Translations under genes and position numbers: made by a program
Origin: CAIWXH01 sp964555675
Lineage (GTDB): Bacteria; Chloroflexota; Chloroflexia; Chloroflexales; Chloroflexaceae
Length of the DNA stretch: 27,945 bases
NCBI GenBank assembly: GCA_964555675.1
Contig: CAZKTU010000065.1
Location: 1-27,945 of the forward strand
Direction of reading: 5' to 3'
The notes under the pieces: generated by a model
The model's input: only the letters and a program-made list of their open reading frames with translations
What the model was told of the DNA's origin: nothing
The model's database searches: none
In this document: one piece after another, positions 15,003 to 22,900 of the stretch
Layout of the letters: the number at the start of each line of letters is the position of its first letter
How positions within the stretch are numbered: position 1 is the stretch's first letter

Positions 15003-15191
15003 CCGGCCTTTGATGAAGCGGACTCAACGCTGGTCCGCCTATGCCGCCGCCGCTACCAGCGTTAGAACCTGGGCAACGGCTTCTACCAGTTCAACTGGAA
15101 GACCGAGCGGGCCTGGGCCGGGAGCTGCCGCACCCTGCGCCTCGACCTCGGCGACGGCACGCTGCGCACCGCCCTGTTCCGCTTCCGGTAG
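15003..15191 (+). pseudogene. Decayed C-terminal fragment of a PxKF-domain protein
   Basis: From 15066 to the TAG at 15189-15191 the plus strand reads NLGNGFYQFNWKTERAWA, then GSC, RTLRLDLGDGTLRTALFRFR and stop. This is the typical C-terminal end of PxKF-domain repeats in secreted surface or Ig-like proteins (NWKT, AGSC, LDLGDG, ALFRF). An in-frame TAG at 15063-15065 interrupts it, the preceding 60 bases keep only scattered resemblance (PAFDEADSTL), and no gene body or start lies upstream. What remains is therefore the 3' stub of a deleted gene. Family assignment is from memory of the motif. Confidence 0.7.
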
Positions 15192-15212
15192 AACGCGGCG
15201 TTGGTTGTCGGG

Positions 15213-15243
15213 ACGCTGTGGAGGCCGAAATCCTCCACAGCGT
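15213..15243. terminator. Hairpin after the PxKF remnant, shared with the GNAT gene 3' side
   Basis: ACGCTGTGGAGG (15213-15224) and CCTCCACAGCGT (15232-15243) form a perfect 12-bp stem with a 7-base loop, 21 bases after the remnant's stop and 51 bases beyond the leftward GNAT stop. No T-run follows, so termination strength is uncertain. Confidence 0.6.
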
Positions 15244-15294
15244 GTGCTGCAAGCCATGATGCCTTTGGCCTCGCGACGTCCACCCGTCGTATTC

Positions 15295-15978
15295 TCATGA
15301 ATGCTCCGCCAGCCCTACCCGATACTTGATCGTACCGGGAAAAGCGTCACCAAAGTATGCCGCGCCGTAGGTCACATACATCTGGAAGCCGAGGGCCTCG
15401 TAGACCCGCCGCGCCGGTTCGTTGCCGAGTGTCACGGCGATGCCCGCGGCACTATGGCCGAGTGCACGGCCACGGTCGAGTAGTGCCCGTAGGAGTGTTT
15501 TCGCAACACCCTGGCAACGAGCTTCGGGCACCACGGCGACACACTCGATGGTCCACGGCGCCGACGGCGCCAGCGTCGTGTCCTGCGGGTCGCTCCACAC
15601 CGCCTCGTAGCCCTGCTGAAAGCGAGCGAGGGACGTGTCACTCCAGCCGAGGCGCTGCGCGATCGCCGGGAGCCGATCAAGGCGCAACGGTCGGTAATCG
15701 CTGGAGGCCATCGTGAATCCCGAGGCGCCGCCCAGGGGACGCCCGTTTGCCTCAAGGATCAGGAAGTCCTCGCATTGACCCCAGGCCAGGGCATCCACGG
15801 CGAGCACCGCTTTGATGAACGTCATCGTCGGCGTGCCCGTTTCGGCTACCAGCGGATCCCAGTAGCAGAAGCCGGGTGCGGGTGAGGTTGCCTCGTAGTT
15901 ACACCAGGCGAGAAAGGGGATATCATCGCGCGTCCCCTGGCGTACAGACCAGCCTGCGGGCAGTGACTCCTGGTTCAT
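15295..15978 (-). CDS. GNAT-family N-acetyltransferase
   Basis: The 227-aa protein ends in a GNAT fold. Motif A reads CVAVVPEARCQGVAKTLLRALL (the acetyl-CoA pyrophosphate loop Q-G-V-A at RCQGVAK), followed by the motif B strand-helix GIAVTLGNEPARRVYEALGF and MYVTYGAAYFG. The N-terminal half (TRDDIPFLAWCNYEATSP) resembles acyltransferases acting on small molecules; the acceptor is unknown. The ATG at 15978 is chosen because GAGGAGG lies 6 bases upstream; the frame continues upstream into the operator and tetR but without coding character. It lies 73 bp downstream of the tetR gene in the same direction, with a perfect operator palindrome between, so TetR control is likely. Confidence 0.88.
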   Translation of the reverse strand: MNQESLPAGWSVRQGTRDDIPFLAWCNYEATSPAPGFCYWDPLVAETGTPTMTFIKAVLAVDALAWGQCEDFLILEANGRPLGGASGFTMASSDYRPLRLDRLPAIAQRLGWSDTSLARFQQGYEAVWSDPQDTTLAPSAPWTIECVAVVPEARCQGVAKTLLRALLDRGRALGHSAAGIAVTLGNEPARRVYEALGFQMYVTYGAAYFGDAFPGTIKYRVGLAEHS

Positions 15979-16008
15979 CGGGGTCCTCCTCTTCCTTTTC
16001 ATAAAAGC

Positions 16009-16028
16009 AACCAACCTTTTGGTTGGTT
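16009..16028. promoter_or_regulatory. TetR-type operator 1 (between tetR and GNAT gene)
   Basis: A perfect 20-bp palindrome AACCAACC-TTTT-GGTTGGTT. Its inner 18 bp match a second site in front of the tetR gene in 13 of 14 arm positions. It lies 31 bases upstream of the GNAT start. Confidence 0.75.
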
Positions 16029-16051
16029 CCGCCGGCAAAAAAAGAGCGTCA

Positions 16052-16639
16052 CTACGGACGCGGTCGAAGCCCATCGAGCAGCACATCGATCAGGCGCTCG
16101 GCCATCAGCAGGCGAGATTTCCCTGCGACCGCCTCAGACACGGCGAAGAGACTCTCGATCATGCCGACGAGGCCACCGCTAATCAGATCAAAGTCGTGGC
16201 CGGCAATCTCGCCACGCGCGTGGGCTGTAGACAGCACCGCTACGAGCGGGAGTTGGAGGGCCGTGTATGCGCCGTTCGAGAGCCGCTGCACCTGCCCTGG
16301 CGCAAGCTCTGGCATATCGACGTGCTCGAGACGGACGAGATCCATTGGCGGCTGAGAGAGCAGCCAACGCGCGGCGGCGTAGCACTGCGCACGGATGTCC
16401 GGCTCTGCCGATGCAAGGGCGGCGGTGAGCCCTGTCCGATGGCGCGCGTAGATGCGCTCCATCACCTCGACGAACAGGTCGGCCTTGCCACCAGGGACGT
16501 GATGATAGAGCGACGAGTGGTTGAGCCCGGCCCGAGCGCCGATCTGCCGCAGCGTCACGGGGCCATACCCCTTCTCGGCGAAGAGTTGCTCGGCCGCGAC
16601 CAGGACTCGCTCACGCGCCTCACTGTGGAATGGCTCCAA
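16052..16639 (-). CDS. TetR/AcrR-family transcriptional regulator
   Basis: The 195-aa protein has the TetR N-terminal HTH: RERVLVAAEQLFAEKGYGPV, then TLRQIGARAGLNHSSLYHHV (29-48) and GGKADLFVEVMERIY. A helical ligand-binding and dimer domain follows (about 60-195). The start is taken as TTG at 16639, with GGGGGAG 5 bases upstream. There is no ATG nearer to the HTH, and the open frame extends far upstream through the promoter, so an earlier start is not credible. It likely represses itself (operator over its start region) and the acetyltransferase gene just downstream. The ligand is unknown. Confidence 0.88.
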   Translation of the reverse strand: MEPFHSEARERVLVAAEQLFAEKGYGPVTLRQIGARAGLNHSSLYHHVPGGKADLFVEVMERIYARHRTGLTAALASAEPDIRAQCYAAARWLLSQPPMDLVRLEHVDMPELAPGQVQRLSNGAYTALQLPLVAVLSTAHARGEIAGHDFDLISGGLVGMIESLFAVSEAVAGKSRLLMAERLIDVLLDGLRPRP

Positions 16640-16657
16640 AAATGCTCCCCCACCTCG

Positions 16658-16704
16658 ACCAATCGGTTGGTTGGTAGTATAACACCAGGGGCGCGTCCCC
16701 GCAA
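16658..16704 (-). promoter_or_regulatory. tetR promoter with overlapping operator 2
   Basis: On the minus strand TTGCGG (16704-16699) is followed, after exactly 17 bases, by TATACT (16681-16676). Directly adjoining the -10 is ACCAACC-AACC-GATTGGT (16675-16658), the same operator as site 1 with one arm mismatch, covering the expected transcription start. This is the classic layout for autorepression. Confidence 0.7.
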
Positions 16705-16715
16705 GTTGGGGAGGC

Positions 16716-16764
16716 GTGGAGGGCCTGGCCCTCCACACCCACCCGTCGCGGGGCCGCAGGCCCC
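16716..16764. other. Cluster of GC-rich hairpins
   Basis: GTGGAGGGCC-T-GGCCCTCCAC (16716-16736) is an almost perfect 21-base palindrome, followed by GGGGCC-GCA-GGCCCC (16750-16764). Just beyond, ATGCC-AAA-GGCAT forms a third small stem inside the dispersed repeat. They lie downstream of the leftward BTAD regulator gene and upstream of the tetR promoter. No T-run follows, so termination is possible but unproven. Confidence 0.55.
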
Positions 16765-16845
16765 ATACCCGCCAGCCGCGAATGCCAAAGGCATCCTCGC
16801 AGAGAGCAGCGGCGAAGAGCGTACCACGGTTACGAACCTTGTCTA
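16753..16845 (-). repeat. Dispersed intergenic repeat, copy 1
   Basis: Read on the minus strand from 16845, the first 39 bases match copy 2 (26575-26613) with three differences; the core is ACAAGGTTCGTAACCG then TACGCTCTTCGCCGCTG. A second block (CGCGGCTGG.GGGTA.GGGGCCT) also matches. In this copy about 24 extra bases separate the blocks. The first three bases of this copy are the TAG stop codon of the BTAD regulator gene. Confidence 0.75.
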
Positions 16846-19800
16846 GTGCGCGATATGTTCGAGGAACGATGTGCGCAGCGCCGGGTCGGCGATCCGGCTG
16901 AGATACTGCTCGCGCATCAGTCGCGCTTGCTGGAGGGGTGTTGCGGCCCGCGGATCGCCGTTTGCTGCCAGCGCGCGGTAGCAGGCCAGGTAGGGGCCAA
17001 AGGGTTCGTCGAGCTGCGCCTGCTCGACGACGAGGATCTGCCAGAGCACCTCTGCATGGGCCATGGCAGCTTCCAGGTCGCCGTGTGCGCACGCCAGCTC
17101 AGCCAGCCCCGCGCGGGCCATGGCCACCGAGGCGCCCTGGCCTCGCTCGTCGGCGTGGGCCAGGGCTTGCTCGAACGCCCGAGCCGCCAGCTCGGGCTGC
17201 TCGAGGCGCACGTGGATGGAGCCGAGCGCTGTCAGAGCCTGTATGCGCACCGATGTGTTCCTGGCCTCTTGTGCTACCTCCAGAGCCTGTGTCGCCCACA
17301 CCAATGCGTGAGCATGATCACCCCTGGCGTAGGCCAACTGTGCGCGCCGGAGCGCGTTCTGAGACACCTCTTCCGGCGGCATATCTGCCGCGCGCAAGAC
17401 CGCCTGCGCGTGGTCGAGCCACGCCTGCGCGCTGCCATAGTCGCCCAGCAGCAAGCATACATACCCAAGCTCGTTCGCCGCGATCGCCTCCCAGACCAGG
17501 TTGCCCAGGTGTTGAAAGCAATGAAGCGCCTGTGCCGCCAGGTCGTGCGCCAGCATGTACTCGCCCCGCAGGCGCGCGAGACTGCTCAGGGTGCACAGCA
17601 TGGTTCCCTCGATATAGCGGTACCCAATGCTGCGCGCCAGCCGGAGCGCCTCTGCGCCGTGACCGCGGGCCGCCACATAGTCGCCGGTGGCGAAGGCGAT
17701 GTCGACCATGTCACTGTGGAGCGCCGTGATGCCGACGCTCTTGCGCAGCCGTCGGCAGATAGCCATCCCTCGCTCGACATACTCGGCGGCGACAGCATAT
17801 TCGTGGCCCGTCAGAGCGATCGAGCAGAGCCAGTTATAGGCGACGAACTCGGTATCGGGCAACTGCTCGGCGAACGAGCCGCCCTGCTGGCGAAGCCGAG
17901 CGAGCGCCGCCGCGCGCTCGAGCACGGCGCTCGCCCGTTCAGACTGCCCCAGACGTCGGAGCGCCTGCCCCAACACGAGCAGGCCGTGGGCTTCGCCGAC
18001 GGCGCCGCCGCTCGCCGCGCCGAGCTCGATTGCTCGCTCAGCCCACTCGTGCGCCTGTGTATGCTTGCCCTGCTGCAAACAGGCCGAGCCGAGCAGCGCC
18101 ATCAGCGTGCTGAGCTCCTGGCGCAGCGACGCCGTCTGCGCAGCCTGTCCAGGCTGCTCGCGCAGCTGCGTAACCGCCAGAAGGAACAGCTGCTCCCATT
18201 CGGCGGTGGCGCCGTAGAGCTTGTAGAACAGCGCCAGCGTACAGGCGGCGCGCCCGAGCTCTTGCGCCTGGCTGTGGGCCGCCGCCCAGCGCCATGCCTG
18301 CCGGATATTGTCGAGCTCGTGGTCGATCTCGCTTGCGGCCTGGCGCGGCTGATCACGGAAGAGTCGACGCTCGCGCTCGGCGACGAAGCCGAGATAGAGC
18401 TGGCTGTAGCGTCGCTCGACCTGCGGGCGCTCGGGGTCGCGGTCGAGCTGCTCCTGGGCGAATTGACGTAGCAGCTCGTGGATCACGTAGCGGCGCTGCT
18501 GCGTCTGGATGAGCGACTTCTCGACCAGGCGCGCCAGCAGCGCTGGCGTCGCCCCTATGACCAGCTCTGCCGCCTCGAGCGTGAAGCCGCCGCAAAACAC
18601 CGCCAGCTGCCTGAACACGCGCTGCTCGTCCGGGCGCAGCAGCTGCCACGACCAGTCGAAGACCGCGCGCATACTGCGCTGGCGCTCAGGCAGATCGTGC
18701 AGATCGGCGGCGAGAAAGTCGCCGCGACGCTCGATTTGCCGGGCGATCTCAGCGAGGGGCAGCAGCTCGACCCACGCGGCCGCCAGCTCGAGCCCCAGGG
18801 GCATGCCCGCCACGAGCCGGGCGATGCGCAGCACGCTTGCGTAGTCGTCTGCCTCCAGCCGGAAGCGCGGCTGCACGCGCGTGGCGGCCTGCACGAAGAG
18901 CTGAACTGCCGGCAGCTCTGCCGCATCTGTGTCTGGCGTCGCAGGCTCGTATGGCAGCCCGCCTACCACATAGCGTTGCTCGCCGCGCACATACAGCGGC
19001 TCGCGTGAGGTCACGAGGATCGTAAGCTGCGGTGCGGCCTGGAGCAGCTCTACCAGCAAGCTGCCCGCGCCCGGCAGATGCTCGAGATTGTCCATCACAA
19101 GCAGCAGCTGCCTGTCGCGCAGCGTCTGCCGCAGGAGCACCACCAGATCGCCTCTGGGAGGCAGATCGAGGGCGTGCAGCAGGGCCGCGGGCAGGTCGTC
19201 GAGGCTGACAACAGGCGCCAGGGCCACAAAGCAGACCCCGTCGGCAAAGGCAGGCTCGCTGCGGCGGGCCAGCTCGATCGCCAGGCGGGTCTTGCCCATG
19301 CCGCCCGCACCGCCGAGCGTGACGAGACGTGACGCCGAGGCGTGGAGCAGTTCGGTCAGCTCTGCCAGCTCGGTCGTGCGCCCGATGAAGGGCGTGAGCT
19401 GCGCCGGCAGGTTGTTGACTGGCTGGCGGATGTGTGGCGGGCTGAGTGGGGAGTGGGCCCTTGGGGTTGCGCCTGGGCGCTTGCCGAGGGCTTCGCTGCT
19501 GACCCCAGCGCGGATCTGTTCGGCGAGGGCGACGGTGCTCGGGTCGGGCTCGATGCCCAGTTCGTCGTGCAGGGTCTCGCGCCAGCGCTCGTAGGCGGCC
19601 AGGGCGGCGGCGCGGTCGCCGGACGCACAGAGGGCACACATCAGCAGGTGCTGGCTGTCCTCGCGCAACGGGTCAAGCGCGAGCAGGCGCCGGGCCCACT
19701 CGGCGGCCTCGCCGTATCGCCCTGAGGCCAACAGCTGCTGCGTGAGCGTCTCGAGCGCCGTTATCGCCAGGCGTGCGAAGCGCTCGCGCGTCGCCAAGAG

Positions 19801-20241
19801 CCACTCCTCGAAGGCCGCACAGCCGGGCAATCCGAAGCCACTCAGCAGTTCGCCGCGGTACAGCTCGGCCGCCCGTTCAAGATCGCCAATATCCGTGCTC
19901 GTAGCGAGGCGCGCAACGGTTGCCGCGTCGAGCCAATCGGCGCCGTCGGGGCTCAACTGGATACTCTGGTGCGAGACGCGCAGCACCGAGCGGGCCCCGC
20001 GCCGTTCGCCGAGTGCGTCGCGGAGGCGCCGCAGCGTCTGGCTTAAGTTCTGGAGCGCGGCAGCGTCAGATTTATCGGGCCAGAGCAGGCCGCACAGGCT
20101 GGCGCGCGTGTGGGGCCGGTCGGCCTCGAGCGCCAGGTACGCCAGCAGCGCGCGCACCTTATCGCTGCGGAAGCTGGTCACCGGCTCGCCGTCGAGCCAT
20201 ACCTGGAAAGAGCCCAGCAGGACCATCCGAAGATGGGTCAT
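16843..20241 (-). CDS. BTAD-domain (SARP-like) STAND regulator with TPRs, second copy
   Basis: The 1,132-aa protein has a winged-helix region (MVLLGSFQVWLDGEPV... with the helix RSDKVRALLAYLALEA, 1-95), a BTAD domain (about 105-250, ending in the typical ELGIEPDPSTVALAEQI), and a linker. The NB-ARC-like ATPase follows, with Walker A GGAGGMGKT (310-318) and Walker B LLLVMDN (379-385), then a winged-helix region and a long TPR array to the C-terminus. It is a full-length paralogue of the regulator at 11549-14845. ATG 20241 is chosen because the conserved domain begins there; only a weak AGGG lies upstream, and the open extension to 20394 runs through the intergenic region. It is divergent from the histidine kinase operon, whose promoter carries an SARP-like direct repeat, so it is the natural candidate to control it. 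Confidence 0.9.
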   Translation of the reverse strand: MTHLRMVLLGSFQVWLDGEPVTSFRSDKVRALLAYLALEADRPHTRASLCGLLWPDKSDAAALQNLSQTLRRLRDALGERRGARSVLRVSHQSIQLSPDGADWLDAATVARLATSTDIGDLERAAELYRGELLSGFGLPGCAAFEEWLLATRERFARLAITALETLTQQLLASGRYGEAAEWARRLLALDPLREDSQHLLMCALCASGDRAAALAAYERWRETLHDELGIEPDPSTVALAEQIRAGVSSEALGKRPGATPRAHSPLSPPHIRQPVNNLPAQLTPFIGRTTELAELTELLHASASRLVTLGGAGGMGKTRLAIELARRSEPAFADGVCFVALAPVVSLDDLPAALLHALDLPPRGDLVVLLRQTLRDRQLLLVMDNLEHLPGAGSLLVELLQAAPQLTILVTSREPLYVRGEQRYVVGGLPYEPATPDTDAAELPAVQLFVQAATRVQPRFRLEADDYASVLRIARLVAGMPLGLELAAAWVELLPLAEIARQIERRGDFLAADLHDLPERQRSMRAVFDWSWQLLRPDEQRVFRQLAVFCGGFTLEAAELVIGATPALLARLVEKSLIQTQQRRYVIHELLRQFAQEQLDRDPERPQVERRYSQLYLGFVAERERRLFRDQPRQAASEIDHELDNIRQAWRWAAAHSQAQELGRAACTLALFYKLYGATAEWEQLFLLAVTQLREQPGQAAQTASLRQELSTLMALLGSACLQQGKHTQAHEWAERAIELGAASGGAVGEAHGLLVLGQALRRLGQSERASAVLERAAALARLRQQGGSFAEQLPDTEFVAYNWLCSIALTGHEYAVAAEYVERGMAICRRLRKSVGITALHSDMVDIAFATGDYVAARGHGAEALRLARSIGYRYIEGTMLCTLSSLARLRGEYMLAHDLAAQALHCFQHLGNLVWEAIAANELGYVCLLLGDYGSAQAWLDHAQAVLRAADMPPEEVSQNALRRAQLAYARGDHAHALVWATQALEVAQEARNTSVRIQALTALGSIHVRLEQPELAARAFEQALAHADERGQGASVAMARAGLAELACAHGDLEAAMAHAEVLWQILVVEQAQLDEPFGPYLACYRALAANGDPRAATPLQQARLMREQYLSRIADPALRTSFLEHIAH

Positions 20242-20293
20242 CTTAGCCCTGTCTCTAGCGATGTTATGGGGTTGGCCCGGCGGCGGCCGGTTG

Positions 20294-20328
20294 ATGGTCA
20301 GGGTATGGTCAGACTGTCGGCTTATACT
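20294..20328 (+). promoter_or_regulatory. SARP-like direct repeat overlapping a promoter toward the kinase operon
   Basis: ATGGTCAG occurs twice (20294-20301 and 20305-20312), an exact repeat with 11-bp period. The second copy ends 10 bases before TATACT (20323-20328). No consensus -35 stands at the expected place, which the repeats occupy. SARP activators are known to bind such direct repeats in place of a -35. Direction and assignment are inferred. Confidence 0.5.
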
Positions 20329-20548
20329 CCTGAAGGATTCCCGTTCACGATCAGCCGATGAGCGCTGTTGGTCGCACCTGCCGGTCCGACCCACTTCACC
20401 TGAGGGCCACGTAGCTCGCGGCCTGTGTTATGCTGCCGCTGAAGTACGTTGTGTTGCTGTTGGTGCGTACGTACGGGGATTGTAACGCACATCGGCTCTG
20501 CCCGGAAGACCCTGGCTGATCGCATCGACGTTACCAGCCCACACTAGA
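20329..20548 (+). other. Presumed 5' leader of the histidine kinase gene
   Basis: If the TATACT at 20323 is used, a leader of about 215 bases precedes the kinase start. It contains only very short reading frames (for example 29 codons from ATG 20430) without ribosome sites. No known riboswitch or strong hairpin is apparent to me. Confidence 0.3.
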
Positions 20549-22897
20549 TTGGCATGCTCCTTGACAGAGACGCAGTTGCAGACGGTTGACAAGCCGGCCT
20601 ATGACCGCGACGGCGTGAACTTGGGGCAGGTTGACGACCTGAACCGCACCGCCTGGGAGCTGAGTGATATCGACGCCAGCCGCTCCAGGGCCTGCGCCGA
20701 AGCAGCCTACGCCCTGGCCGAAGCTGCGGCAGAGAGCGGGCGGCCCTACCGCGCGGGCATGGCCTACAGTCTGCGCACGCAGGGCTATCTGAACCAGCGC
20801 TCGGGCAGCCACGCTGCCGGTATGGCCCAACTCCTTGCGGCGCTGACCCTCTTCGAGGAACTTCAGGCAAGCGACGGGCCGGCCTTCGCCGACGGGCTGA
20901 TCGACGTCTTCGACGGCCTCGCCGGCATCCACGGCCAGATGGGCAATCTGCCGGAGGTCCTCGACTATAGCCACAAGATGCTGAGCCTCGCCGAAGCGAT
21001 CGGCGACCGACGGCGCGTGGCCAATGCGCGCAATAACCTGGCCAGCGTCTTCAGCGAAACCGGGGAGTACGAGCGGGCCATCGCTCTGTTCGAGCAGAAT
21101 GCCCGCGAGACCGCCGCAATTGGCTACGGCCGGGTCGAGACGCTCGCGTACCTGAACCTCGCCATCGCGCACCTGCGGGCCGGCAACCCCTCGGCGGCGC
21201 TCGAACACGCCGTGGTCGGCCTACAGACCGCCCGAGAGGGTGCCTTCGAGCTCTTCGTGGTGTACGCGCTGGATCTGCTCGGCCAGATCACCTTCAAGCT
21301 CGGCGATGCCGCGCTCGCCGTCGATTATCTGGAACAGGCGCTGGAGGCTTCGCGCCAGATCGGCTCACAGGTGAGCGAGGCGCTCAACCTGCTCAATCTT
21401 GGCACGATGCACGCCAGGCTCGGCAGGCCCGAGCAAGCCTGCGCGGTCCTTCAGGCATGCCTCGCGCTGGCCGAGGCGATCGACGCAAAGCCAGAACAGC
21501 TCGCGGCCCACCTCGCGCTCTCCGAACTCTACGAGCAGCAAGGCGAGCCGGCGCTGGCCCTGGCCCACTTCAAGCAGCACCACGCGCTGAAAGAGCGGGT
21601 CACCGGCGAGCGGGTGGCGGAGCGCCTGAGTGTGCTCCAGATCGCCTACGAGACCGAGGCGGCCCAGCGCGAGGCCGTGGGATACAGGCAGCAGGCCGAT
21701 CAGCTACAGCGCATCGTGGACGAGCGCACAGTCGAACTCCGCGACCTCGTCGCTACCCTCGAGCAGCGGGTTGCGGCGCGCACCGCTGAGGTGGCGACCT
21801 TCTTCGACCTGACGCTGCTCGCCGGCCAGGCCGGCGATCTCGCCGATGTGTTTCTCCAGGTGCTGCCGCGGATCATCGAGGCGACCCGCAGCGCGGCGGT
21901 CTCCGTCCATCTCTTTGATGAAAAACGCGCCAGTCTGCACCTCATCGGGCAGCTCAATCTCGCGCCCGATCTCGCGCCGACTGTGGCCGTAACCGCGGTG
22001 GCGCAGCCCTTCCAGCGCTGGCTCGCCTACCCCGCCGACCCTCTGATGACGACCGATCTGGCCGCGTTCGGCTCGCTGCCGCCTGAGCTCAAGCCTGTGG
22101 GGCTACCGACGTATCTTGGGGCGCAGATCAAGATCGGTCAGCGCGTCGAGGGCGTGCTGGGCTGCTACCGCGCCCTGGGGAACGGCTACGGGATTGACGA
22201 AGTGGCCCTGACGACCGCCCTGGCCGAGCAGATTGGCATGTTGCTGGCAGCGCGGCAGCTGCGCCAGCAGACCTGGGCCCTGGCGATTATCGATGAGCGC
22301 CGGCGCCTCGCCCGCGACCTGCACGACTCGGTCAGCCAGAGTCTCTACAGCCTTGGGCTCTTCGCCGAGACTGTGCGCGAGGCGGCCGAGGACGCCGACG
22401 CCGAGCGGCTCGCTGAAAGCCTCGACCAGCTCCAGCAGACGACGGTTGGCGTCCTCGGCGAGATGCGTCTGCTGCTCTACGAGCTGCGCCCCGCCGACCT
22501 GCAGCGAGAGGGGCTGGCGCTGGCAATTCGACGCCGCCTCGAGTCAGTCGAGCGCCGCACGAATCTGCGGCTCGCCATTGCGTTGGACGAGCTGTTGGGG
22601 CTGGCGCCCGAGTTCGAGGTCGAGCTCTACTATATCGTCGTCGAGGCACTGAACAACATCCTCAAGCACGCCGCGGCGACATCCTTGAGCCTGCTGCTCA
22701 GACAAAGGGGCGGGCTGGTCCAGCTGCGGATCGAGGATAACGGCCGCGGCTTCGACCCTGCGCAGACGACGGGCGGCATGGGTTTGCGCAATCTGGACGA
22801 GCGGGTCGCGCGGCTCAACGGCAGTCTGCAGATCACCAGCGCGCCGGGCTGCGGCACAACCGTAGAGGTGTTGTTCCCTCTGCACAGGGGAGGCTAA
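20549..22897 (+). CDS. Soluble TPR-GAF histidine kinase (NarX/LiaS type HisKA_3)
   Basis: The 782-aa kinase has no membrane segments. Residues about 30-350 form TPR-like helical repeats (for example NNLASVFSETGEYERAIALF, then NLGTMHARLGRPEQACAVL). A coiled coil follows (about 365-415), then a GAF-like domain (about 420-570), and HisKA_3 with DERRRLARDLHDSVSQSLYS, the phospho-acceptor being His592. The C-terminal HATPase carries EALNNILKHAAA (N box), DNGRGFDP (G1) and GGMGLRNLDERVARLNG (G2). It should autophosphorylate in the cytoplasm in response to a partner or ligand and pass phosphate to the regulator encoded 3 bp downstream. The start is uncertain: TTG 20549 is the first possible codon, another TTG lies at 20561, and neither has a clear ribosome site. 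Confidence 0.9.
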   Translation: MACSLTETQLQTVDKPAYDRDGVNLGQVDDLNRTAWELSDIDASRSRACAEAAYALAEAAAESGRPYRAGMAYSLRTQGYLNQRSGSHAAGMAQLLAALTLFEELQASDGPAFADGLIDVFDGLAGIHGQMGNLPEVLDYSHKMLSLAEAIGDRRRVANARNNLASVFSETGEYERAIALFEQNARETAAIGYGRVETLAYLNLAIAHLRAGNPSAALEHAVVGLQTAREGAFELFVVYALDLLGQITFKLGDAALAVDYLEQALEASRQIGSQVSEALNLLNLGTMHARLGRPEQACAVLQACLALAEAIDAKPEQLAAHLALSELYEQQGEPALALAHFKQHHALKERVTGERVAERLSVLQIAYETEAAQREAVGYRQQADQLQRIVDERTVELRDLVATLEQRVAARTAEVATFFDLTLLAGQAGDLADVFLQVLPRIIEATRSAAVSVHLFDEKRASLHLIGQLNLAPDLAPTVAVTAVAQPFQRWLAYPADPLMTTDLAAFGSLPPELKPVGLPTYLGAQIKIGQRVEGVLGCYRALGNGYGIDEVALTTALAEQIGMLLAARQLRQQTWALAIIDERRRLARDLHDSVSQSLYSLGLFAETVREAAEDADAERLAESLDQLQQTTVGVLGEMRLLLYELRPADLQREGLALAIRRRLESVERRTNLRLAIALDELLGLAPEFEVELYYIVVEALNNILKHAAATSLSLLLRQRGGLVQLRIEDNGRGFDPAQTTGGMGLRNLDERVARLNGSLQITSAPGCGTTVEVLFPLHRGG

Positions 22898-22900
22898 GCG

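Noticed and set aside
16846..18471. A 541-codon plus-strand frame opposite the second BTAD regulator
   Set aside because: Antisense to a TPR array with clear helical repeats; the translation shows no recognisable family.
20430..20519. A 29-codon frame (ATG at 20430) in the kinase leader, considered as a leader peptide
   Set aside because: No ribosome-binding site, no run of regulatory codons and no alternative hairpins to suggest attenuation.
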